Shown here: in pieces, positions 18,512 to 25,552 of the stretch | How the letters are laid out: each line of letters starts with the position of its first letter | How positions within the stretch are numbered: the first letter of the stretch is position 1 | Assembly: GCA_026419775.2 (NCBI GenBank) | Contig: JAOPGA020001186.1 | Span: 1-25,552, forward strand | Direction of reading: 5' to 3' | DNA length: 25,552 nt | From: Acrasis kona | Lineage: Eukaryota > Heterolobosea > Eutetramitea > Acrasida > Acrasidae | The notes under the pieces: generated by a model | Database searches by the model: none | What the model was told of the DNA's origin: nothing | Seen by the model: only the letters and a program-made list of their open reading frames with translations | Made by a program: the position numbers and the translations under genes

Positions 18512-18960
18512 TACAAATATAGTCAGGTTGGCCTTCGTCGACAAGAAGCAACATTTGAGAGGCGATTGCCACGTAACGTTCATGTAAGAACATCACAAAA
18601 CATCATTCAACCTCAACAATCAAAGATGCAATTCTGCTCAAAAATCACTTGTACAAATAAAATTTGATGAGATGATAAATTCAAGAAATCTTTAACATTT
18701 CAATCAAGCATTCGAAATTTGATTTTGGAAATGTGCGAAAGTGACCAACGTCGTTACATCCCACCGACTTTGAAATTTCACATTAAAGAATTAACAAATC
18801 GTTCTTGATACAATATTAGATTAGATTGATTGCATGGACGCACACGCTTTGATCGAAGATGTCATGCATCTCATTTGTGAGGAATTTTGAATAGAGGCTG
18901 CACATTCTAGCGGACAAAAACAAGCTTTTTGTTTGTGTCGTGCCTCTCCTATCAGTATAA
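18482..18960 (+). pseudogene. Decayed protein-coding remnant
   Basis: One plus-strand frame from 18482 is open for 61 codons, meets two TGA codons at 18665-18670, then stays open for another ~45 codons (FKKSLTFQSSIRNLILEMC, YIPPTLKFHIKELTNR). From about 18805 the protein-like reading moves to another frame: MDAHALIEDVMHLICEEF, a TGA, then IEAAHSSGQKQAF. The residue composition looks coding in every piece, yet no start, splice set or uninterrupted frame joins them. I read it as a degenerated host gene whose 5' part now overlaps the first Nudix exon on the other strand. The CEEF ... HSSG end is faintly like an R3H domain, but I would not assign it. An unspotted real multi-exon gene is the alternative. 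Confidence 0.3.
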
Positions 18961-19066
18961 ATTTCCTGTTTCTAAAATCAGTGGATCTACTTTTCTCCTG
19001 GATATCAAAGTTTCAGATGCTTGGTGGACTCTGGGCAACATGTAAAACGTCAATCATTTATCTGAG
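18512..19066. promoter_or_regulatory. Divergent interval upstream of the Nudix and PILS-like genes
   Basis: 555 bp. Apart from the coding-like remnant described at 18482-18960, it must carry the promoters of both flanking genes. A TATAAAT at 18957-18963 lies about 105 bp before the PILS-like ATG. Nothing else recognised. Confidence 0.35.
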
Positions 19067-20530
19067 ATGTCAAATAAAGTACATTGTTATTGTATTGCGG
19101 TCTATTCATTAAAGGTTGTTCAATACTATTGTTGCGGGAAAGACCTAAATGAAAGGTTTGGTCTTGCGGGAAAATATACAAAAACACAACTGGGGAAAGC
19201 AATGTCGGTCATTGTGATGTTGGGACTAACAGCCCTTTCAGCAACCCTGGAGGTTGTCATAGAAGGGTTTGTAGGTATGGCAATGACGCGCATAGGAGTG
19301 TTGGACGAGAAGGGTGCGAAAGTTTTAACAAATCTTGGGTATTACGTTACCCTGCCTTGTATGAATATATATCGCTTAGCATCTGGAGTTGATATAGAAA
19401 TGATAAAGACCGTTTGGATAGTATCGGTGTATTCATTCTTCTACATTGTGCTAAGCAACGTGTTATCAAGACTTGTGTTTTTGAGAAGAATATGGAGAGG
19501 TCGGATAAAAGATGAAATTCAACATACAATGTACATTTTCTCCGTCACATTTAATAATGCAGTAAGCATTCCTTTTGTATTTGTTGGTGCGTTGGTGTTG
19601 TCAGGATCTTCTATCTTCACAAATCCTCAACAACAAGTCTCCAAAGCAGTAGCCTTCATCTCCATCTATTCTATCGCGAACAACATATCCTTCTGGACAT
19701 ATGGGTTTGCAAAAATGAAAAGTCTTGTTCCAGTACAGGTACCAATAGAAGAAATTGAAGAAATCAGTGGCAAGACTGAAGAGGGTCTTGTCGACCCACA
19801 AGTGCAACTACAAGATGTTCAGGTCGAATCCCCAACCTCTTCTCCCACTGAGGAAGAGCCTGAACCAAGAATAGGATATATGCAAAATATTTTTAACAAA
19901 TTAAAGAACGGAATAAAATCAATGCTGACCCCTCCTTTAATCTCAATGATTGCAGGGATCATAATAGCTTGTATTACACCACTCAAAAATTTTCTTGTTA
20001 CCAACCCACCTGTTATTGTCTCTTCCTTGATGCATGTAGCGTCCTTGTTTGGAGATGCGGCTTTCGCACTAAGTATGTTGGTATTAGGTAGTAATTTGTA
20101 TACTACATTCATGTCGGACAAGATCGCCGATGACAATGACAAGGAAAGAAGACCTAGAAGTGGGTTTTCAAAGTATGCCTGTTTTATTTGTGATAAAATG
20201 ATCAAGCACAATGATCCCCTAGCTCTGTTCTTTTGTTTGATTCTAAAACTAGTGGTAGTACCATTAATCGGCATTGGTGTCATTGTTGGCAGCGTGTATG
20301 CTGGTATTTTACCGAGAACAGATTCTGTATTATTACTTGTTCTGTTAGTAGAAGCATCCACTCCTTCAGCTATCAATCTAAACAACATGACCAACTTGTG
20401 TAATGGAATTGGACAAAAACAAATTTGCGAAATTCTACTATTCATGTATGCATGCGCTCCCATCTCCTTATCCATTCTAGCCACAATATACCTGTACCTT
20501 ATAGAATATTTGGCAACAACAGCACAATAA
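19067..20530 (+). CDS. PIN/PILS-like membrane transport protein (auxin efflux carrier family)
   Basis: 487 residues, no intron seen. The family (auxin efflux carrier, PF03547 type) moves auxin-like weak acids in plants; in protists the substrate is unknown and PILS members sit in the ER. Seen: two halves of about five hydrophobic helices each (residues ~47-225 and ~300-485) separated by an acidic Glu/Gln/Pro-rich loop (~235-290). The first half has GFVGMAMTRIGVLDEKGAKV, LTNLGYYVTLPCMNIYRLA and FNNAVSIPFVFVGAL, the last matching the conserved N-x2-x2-P-F motif; the second has LFGDAAFALSMLVLGSNL and EASTPSAINLNNMTNL, as in PILS. The first ~45 residues are Cys-rich and unlike the family; the in-frame ATG at 19202 (MSVIVMLGL) may be the true start. 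The TAA overlaps an AATAAA, 24 bp from the convergent Sec3 stop. Confidence 0.87.
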   Translation: MSNKVHCYCIAVYSLKVVQYYCCGKDLNERFGLAGKYTKTQLGKAMSVIVMLGLTALSATLEVVIEGFVGMAMTRIGVLDEKGAKVLTNLGYYVTLPCMNIYRLASGVDIEMIKTVWIVSVYSFFYIVLSNVLSRLVFLRRIWRGRIKDEIQHTMYIFSVTFNNAVSIPFVFVGALVLSGSSIFTNPQQQVSKAVAFISIYSIANNISFWTYGFAKMKSLVPVQVPIEEIEEISGKTEEGLVDPQVQLQDVQVESPTSSPTEEEPEPRIGYMQNIFNKLKNGIKSMLTPPLISMIAGIIIACITPLKNFLVTNPPVIVSSLMHVASLFGDAAFALSMLVLGSNLYTTFMSDKIADDNDKERRPRSGFSKYACFICDKMIKHNDPLALFFCLILKLVVVPLIGIGVIVGSVYAGILPRTDSVLLLVLLVEASTPSAINLNNMTNLCNGIGQKQICEILLFMYACAPISLSILATIYLYLIEYLATTAQ

Positions 20531-20554
20531 AAATATATTAATAAATCATTGTAA

Positions 20555-23500
20555 TCATTTATTTTTAAAACTTTTTGCATATTCATTGTATTCCATTTCA
20601 AACACCTTCTCCAATGCCTCAGGAGACACCACCAAAGTAATATGAGAATTTCCATAACATTTTTTTACGTTGGTTTCAAACTTTTTATACTTGGTCATGA
20701 ATTCATTCTTCAGGTGATTCCAAACCACTCCAAACAACTCCACCGATGAATAATCAGAAGGCGGTTTATAAGTACTTTCTCTGTCTCTCTTCGGACCCAA
20801 ATGTTTATCCATTCTCTTCAAAATGTCCAACAATCCCTTCATGAATGTTTCTTTTGGATAAATGTTTAAAATGTATTTGACAGCATCCTTTCTGTATTGT
20901 TTCTGATAGATAATGTCATCTGCTTCTGTGGTCCTCAACAAATCGTCCAATCCCTCCATGAAGGTCAACAATGATGAAAACTTCCAAACCAACATCCAAC
21001 GAATGTAATTACTCCTCGCAGTGACGCAAGCTTCCTATGAAAAAGTTAATTTTGACATGTATGTGAATGCTTACATCGGCTGTTTGTGTGAATTTTTGAT
21101 AATCAACGCTCTGGTGTAATCTCTTTTGTGTGACGTGATAAAAGTAATAGTAGTTCTTCATTCTGAAACTATTGGCGTGTTTATCGTCCGTCGCTGCCAT
21201 TCTCTCCAAGTTTGCAAACATCTCACTACGTGTCACATGATGAAAATGATGAAAAATGTAAAAACTTACTTTGTGAGTTTAAGGTAGGTGGTGTCGGCGT
21301 TCTGTCTGGTGGCAGTCTTGACGTCGGCATAGTCGTTAATGATGCTTTCGAAGCGATCCACAAAGTAAGGGAATTTGGCCACATGAGGCACCAAAGTAAT
21401 CTTCTTGATGACACATTTATGTTCCGTGATGCTTGCGATTTGATCTTCGACGAACCTGCTCAATGTTTTACTCAACTTGGCTTGAATGTCCAAAATCAAC
21501 AACGTGAGGAATCTGCTCTTATCTCCGTAGTGGACTAGTACTTGGTCGGTGGCCATCAACATTCCCAACACCAAGAAACGATCTGTTTTGTTTTTGATCC
21601 ATTCCATCAAATGATTAAACTCCGATGGAAGTTCCTTGAACATTTTCTCTAACAATGTGTCTCTTTCTGATTTGGCGGTTGGTCCCATGGGAACGTCGCT
21701 CACTCTGAATAAATGTGTGATGAAAGTTTGTTCCTTGTAGACGACGTCGCATACAGTGTTGAGAGCTAATGCGAATAATGTGTCGACGCGTCCCTCACAT
21801 TCCTTGCGTGTGGAAACAAAGTGTCTGAACTCTCCAATGTTGGAATGGGGTATGGTCTGCATGATGCGTCTTGGTGATGTGGAGCTGGTCATGAGATCGG
21901 TATGTGTTGGTGCGTTTGTCCATGTGTCTTCGTCAGGATCATGATGGGGTTGGGTTCTACTTGATTTTTCGTCGGCTGCATCATTTTCATCATCACTGTC
22001 ATCATCGTCGGAATTGTCTGATCCTTCATCTTCAGTCTTTTCAGTGTTTGTTTTTTTTGATTTTTCGCTTCTTGATGTGGAGGGTCTGCTCTCACTCTCA
22101 GTCGTCTGTCATGGGTTAGTCAACGTAATGTTCATTGTTACTTACTTCATCTTGAGTGGCGTCTGATTCAGTGTCATTTGTTCTTGGGGTTACACTGCTC
22201 TTGATGGACGATAGAGCAGTGTTGCTTACTGGAGATCTTGTAAGGGAGGCAGATGGGGTGACTCTGGCATTCTTCTCAACCACAACTTCTGTGTGACTTC
22301 CGCTACCTAGACGGAAGGAATTGGTGCTCTTGTTTGATGGATTTTTTTTGATGGCAGCCTTGACGTCTAGTAGGAACTCACTAAATTCTTTTCTGTATAA
22401 TTGATTCATGGCTACTCCATATCCGGTCTGCATCTGTAACATTGGAAGTCCATGTTTGTCCTTGAGTGCACTATAAAAGTATTAAGTAAATGACTGCAAG
22501 TTAGTGATTACTCTGAAAGTGCATCTAAAAGTCCTTTGTCCTCAATGTTGATTGCTGTTCCGGCATTGTTTAGGTGCTCTAGTAGGTCCTGGAAGCTTCT
22601 AGTACATGCTAATAACTTTTGGTATCTTCCAATTTCTTTGTGAACTTTATTGACGTGGAACTACCATGTTAGTTTTTATACAAGTTAATGTACATACGGT
22701 TTGTATCTCCCTGTTGATGTTGACCTCCAAGTCAAGATTTTGCCCACTTTTTATTGTAAAGCGAACGTTTTTACCTCGTTCTTTGAGCACTCTCTCTGGT
22801 AACTTGCTTAAGAATTTCTTCATGAAGGCTCTGAATCTCGTTATTAGGTTATAACGTAGTCCTTGGAAATAAACATTCCGTTGTCTAAAAGTCATTGACA
22901 CCAAGTGATAGGTCACTTACAATACAGCTTGCATACGATCCATGCCTTCACTCAATCTTTCTTGAATGGCATTTTCAAGGGCAGTAACGGCGTCATCAAT
23001 CTTTCGTAATCCATCTGGTGTTTCGAATGATTCATTTTTAATTCGTGCAACATGTTCTTCTTTGTACTCTAGTTTCTTCTATAAAAAAGTTAGTTTACTT
23101 CGTAGTAAACACTCACGCTGAGTCTATTCAATTCCTTGGCAAGTTGTTCATAGTTTCTTGCTTGGATCTCCATATTATTGTTTTCGCTTTCAATCTGTTC
23201 AATGTCCTTTTGCATCAATACAAGTTTCTGATTGTATCTATCCAGCCACTCGTTCATTTCCTATAATGGGTTAACAAGAAAAAATGTTTAGACTTACTCC
23301 AAGCTGACTCCTTGCCACATCCAGTTGATTGATGATGCCTTCCCATTGATCCTGCTTTTGAAGAATGGCATGAATGTTTTCACGTTCTGTTAAGGCTAAT
23401 CTATCTTGTATTTCGCTGCTGACATTTTTCGCATCAGAAATGTCCAAATTATACTGATCCAATATTTTCCTCATAATTCTTTGCTCATCCTCGGTTACCA

Positions 23501-24206
23501 AGTCTTTTTGTGCCTCTGGAGCTACTATTGAAAGATTAAACTTTTTAAAAAATTTAAAACTAACGTTCGTCTTCGTAGTTTCCATCGTCCTCGTCCTCCG
23601 AAATGAATTGTGAGAGGATTTCAATGTTGATTCCTTCCAATACTGGTAGCGATCCAAAATTCTCCTTTGCTAACTGAATTAGCTTGCAGAGGAAAACATT
23701 TTTAGAGTTAATTTTGTCTGCATTTACGCTAAGCGGACGGGCATTATCAAATGTTAGGATAAATTCTTTTTCCTAAATTTTGTGAGCTCATCATTATTTG
23801 TTAATTAATCACCCTTGATTTTTCTTTGAATCCTTCGATTTTGGCAAGCCTCTTTAACTTGTACTTTTTAACAACTTCATATAGCTTTCCACTTTTGCGA
23901 ACAGCGTACAACCTTACACTTGCTTTCTGCTTTTTTGTGATAATCGAATTTAGTTGTAGGGCTCTTATGTTCTTGACTACATCACGTTGTTGCTATTGCG
24001 CAATTAGAACGTCTAATAAGAATAAGACGAACTTCTTTTCTATACACAGTTAAACATAAGATTCTTTGCTCAGAGTCTCTCCCCTTTCTCCGATTTAATT
24101 TTGTCACATTTATAACAGCCATCAATTGTTCACCTGATTGGACGTTGAACAGGGACGATATCAGACCATCCCATATCTCAGTCTGCTCCTCATCCACCTG
24201 TGACAT
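20555..24206 (-). CDS. EXOC1: Exocyst complex component Sec3/EXOC1
   Basis: Twelve exons: 24206-24033, 23992-23813, 23772-23565, 23524-23298, 23260-23117, 23078-22921, 22884-22698, 22660-22512, 22470-22146, 22105-21270, 21225-21075, 21034-20555. The eleven introns are 36-44 nt and all phases agree, giving 1072 residues (human EXOC1 894). Sec3 marks the plasma membrane, binds PIP2 and Rho GTPases through its N-terminal PH domain, and tethers secretory vesicles within the exocyst. Seen: PH-like N-terminus (QLMAVINVTKLNRR, RILCLTVYRKE, ASVRLYAVRKSGKLYEVV); coiled coil ~230-350; a Ser/acid-rich linker ~545-625; a C-terminal helical domain with YKEQTFITHLF, matching human AEQDFISKFF, and VVWNHLKNEFMTKYKKFE, matching VWHSMQDEFIRQYKHFE. 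The first donor (GTTCGT) is weaker than the others; GTTAGT is used at intron 3. The stop is TGA. Confidence 0.93.
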
Positions 24207-24313
24207 GAAATCTTTGTTGTAATTAATAAGGGATTTACTAATATAGTAGAAGCCATTTGAAGGTTTTTGTCACTAAATACTGTGATATAATTTTACAAAA
24301 TCTTAATAAATCT
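24207..24313. promoter_or_regulatory. Short divergent promoter of Sec3 and the left GIY-YIG gene
   Basis: 107 bp between ATG 24206 (minus) and ATG 24314 (plus). AT-rich; no motif I would defend. The plus-strand frame is open back to 24257 but has no ATG there. Confidence 0.35.
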
Positions 24314-24955
24314 ATGATGAGTGCTCCACTGTTCACAATGAGTGGTACATATTATAATGAATTAGATTCGACAAAATTGATGCCATTACGTAATTATGTT
24401 CGAAGAAGTGTTCACTCGATAGTTATGTACTGTAAGAAATCTGTCACAGATAACATTGATTTCGAAAAATTAAAAACTAGTGAAATAACATACTATTACC
24501 ATCGCCAAGAGGTCTTATTTGGGGTAAGGTATAACGGTGAAGTAGGAGAAGAATCTAGTAGAGACGTTAATTTATATGATATATTGCCACCTACACTAAG
24601 AACAACTTGTGATGATATACAAATATCTACTTGTTGCAAGCCTTTCTTATACGTGATAGTTCAACGTTTTGATGACAAAGTTTATGGATTCTACATTGGT
24701 ATTAGCGAGACAGCTGATAGAAATCTACATAGATTCCGATTTCAAACTGGTGATTTACGTTATGATAATGGTTGTCTGTTAATATTATCAGCTAATAATA
24801 GCCAGTACTTTATACATGGAGTATATGTAATTACTCAATCTGATTCAGTTAAAGATTTAGAGAATTTAGAGATGAAATACGTGCAATTATTTATTAATCA
24901 TTTTAAAGGGATGAATGGTACATACTATATTATGAATAAGAGATTGTCGAATTAG
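24314..24955 (+). CDS. GIY-YIG nuclease-like protein (divergent)
   Basis: 213 residues from ATG 24314. The frame is open upstream to 24257 without an ATG, so an unseen 5' exon is possible. The C-terminal ~100 residues have the GIY-YIG layout: FLYVIVQRF, GFYIGISETADRNLHRF (the YIG with a following Arg), a Tyr/Phe-rich strand, then DLENLEMKYVQLFINHF with a Glu where the metal ligand sits, and a NGTYYIMN end. It lines up by eye with the neighbouring minus-strand protein (LYMVIQ, FYIGRGKMTRALDHF), which keeps the more canonical Arg/Lys/His set; here ISETAD replaces GRGKMT, so activity may be reduced. The N-terminal half is unrecognised. GIY-YIG enzymes are metal-dependent endonucleases in repair, restriction and homing. 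The TAG stop is 27 bp from the stop of the convergent relative. Confidence 0.6.
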   Translation: MMSAPLFTMSGTYYNELDSTKLMPLRNYVRRSVHSIVMYCKKSVTDNIDFEKLKTSEITYYYHRQEVLFGVRYNGEVGEESSRDVNLYDILPPTLRTTCDDIQISTCCKPFLYVIVQRFDDKVYGFYIGISETADRNLHRFRFQTGDLRYDNGCLLILSANNSQYFIHGVYVITQSDSVKDLENLEMKYVQLFINHFKGMNGTYYIMNKRLSN

Positions 24956-24982
24956 TATTTAATAATAAAATACCTGGATTTT

Positions 24983-25552
24983 TTAAATTCTTATATTTAT
25001 TGAGTGAAGGTTTTTAAAGTATTCTAACGTATTGAATTGATGGTAAACATTTTCATTCGTTTCTTTCTCGTGTGATTTTGCGAACCCGTTTTTTGTTTCT
25101 TCTTCATTAAAAGTTCGGAGTATAAACGTCCCAGGTATAATGTCTTTTGGATTAACGTTAGCCGCTACTAAATTAATCAGATAACCTTGTTTCTGATTCT
25201 TATGTTTTCTACCTAAGGTGAAATGATCTAGTGCTCTTGTCATTTTACCTCTCCCGATGTAGAAGGCATGCTTGCCGTTTGGTAATTTTTGGATTACCAT
25301 GTATAAAACTGATGTAGCTTGTTTAATAGACTCTTCAGTTTGATTCTGAATCGTATAAATGTTGCCGATAACTTTAAAGCAATCTAAAATGTTGGTGTCT
25401 TCTATTACGTCTAATGTTTCCTTGTTAACAATTTGATTGTTGTGGAGAGCGAATAGGCTTAACTTTCCTTTTTTGAATTCAGGGATTTCTAACTTTTTGT
25501 CTTGGATGTAAGTTTCATAAAATTCACACCCAGATAGAATTGCTTTTGAACG
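24983..25552 (-). CDS. GIY-YIG nuclease, LEM-3/ANKLE1-like (partial, 5' end off window)
   Basis: The minus-strand frame is open from the right edge to a TAA at 24983, at least 189 codons; an internal ATG at 25300 is inside the conserved domain and is not the start. Seen: VLYMVIQKLPNGKHAFYIG (the GIY-YIG pair, degenerate first half), GRGKMTRALDHF with the Arg and His typical of the LEM-3/ANKLE1 branch, HKNQKQGYLINLVAANV, IIPGTFILRTFNEEETKNGF with candidate acidic ligands, and EKETNENVYHQFN. LEM-3 and ANKLE1 cut branched or bridging DNA late in division; here no ankyrin or LEM domain is visible, and the upstream ~85 residues (KKLEIPEFKKGKLSLFALHN) are unrecognised. It may be a member of the wider, poorly described GIY-YIG group shared by protists and bacteria. 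Confidence 0.7.
   Translation of the reverse strand, partial: RSKAILSGCEFYETYIQDKKLEIPEFKKGKLSLFALHNNQIVNKETLDVIEDTNILDCFKVIGNIYTIQNQTEESIKQATSVLYMVIQKLPNGKHAFYIGRGKMTRALDHFTLGRKHKNQKQGYLINLVAANVNPKDIIPGTFILRTFNEEETKNGFAKSHEKETNENVYHQFNTLEYFKNLHSINIRI

Noticed and set aside
18665-18670. TGA read as an amino acid (code change or selenocysteine) to rescue interrupted frames here and at 4860
   Set aside because: Sec3 ends with TGA at 20555-20557 and the 127-residue gene also stops at TGA, while all long genes lack internal TGA, so the standard code holds; no selenocysteine insertion element was seen.
24257-24313. Upstream extension of the left GIY-YIG gene
   Set aside because: The frame there opens at TTG; eukaryotic translation more likely starts at ATG 24314 or on an unseen exon. 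The same reasoning moved the starts of the tectonin (15433 to 15349) and Nudix genes.
1-25552. tRNA, rRNA, snRNA, CRISPR and mobile elements
   Set aside because: Intergenic stretches were scanned by eye for A/B boxes, Sm-type sites, terminal repeats and regular repeat-spacer patterns; none was convincing.

Overview
The window looks like nuclear DNA of a free-living unicellular eukaryote: AT-rich, gene-dense, standard genetic code (TAA, TAG and TGA all serve as stops), and typical eukaryotic machinery (ORC, exocyst, Arf, GPI-anchor synthesis, a peroxisomal PTS1 enzyme). Genes are broken by very short, uniform GT-AG introns of 36-44 nt, most with a TAAC-type branch motif. A heterolobosean relative (Naegleria/Acrasis-like) is my best guess, but only a guess. 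I see no virus-derived element, transposon, rRNA, tRNA or CRISPR array.

Layout. 1-3338 (minus, 3' end outside): an origin recognition complex subunit 3 (ORC3)-like N-terminal half that continues, in one open frame, through a long disordered basic linker into six tandem PHD fingers. 3503-4045 (plus): a divergent Arf GTPase. 4046-4925: no firm gene. 4926-5873 (plus): an unknown 315-residue protein. 6243-7255 (minus): pirin with an N-terminal membrane anchor, divergent from 7699-9185 (plus), a five-exon peroxisomal sarcosine oxidase/PIPOX. 9216-10178 (minus): a tandem-BRCT protein. 10345-10728 (minus): a small orphan. 10789-12040 (plus): PIG-M mannosyltransferase. 12065-14191 (minus): an NSUN/RsmB-type RNA cytosine methyltransferase, probably mitochondrial. 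14288-15349 (minus): a tectonin beta-propeller protein. 15607-16780 (minus): a RelA/SpoT-like domain protein preceded by a signal peptide in a neighbouring frame. 17141-17659 (plus): a small type I membrane protein. 17791-18511 (minus): a Nudix UDP-sugar/ADP-sugar pyrophosphatase. 18482-18960: traces of a decayed gene. 19067-20530 (plus): a PIN/PILS-like carrier. 20555-24206 (minus): a twelve-exon exocyst Sec3/EXOC1. 24314-24955 (plus) and 24983-25552 (minus, 5' end outside): two tail-to-tail GIY-YIG nuclease-like proteins.

The genes do not form a pathway; this is ordinary mixed eukaryotic gene order. Shared properties are compactness (convergent stop codons 24-30 bp apart, AATAAA signals overlapping stop codons) and mini-introns. 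The strongest candidate for something undescribed is the ORC3-PHD6 fusion, which would physically couple a replication-origin subunit to a chromatin-reading array. The RelA/SpoT-like protein with a likely secretory leader and the GIY-YIG pair are the next most interesting.
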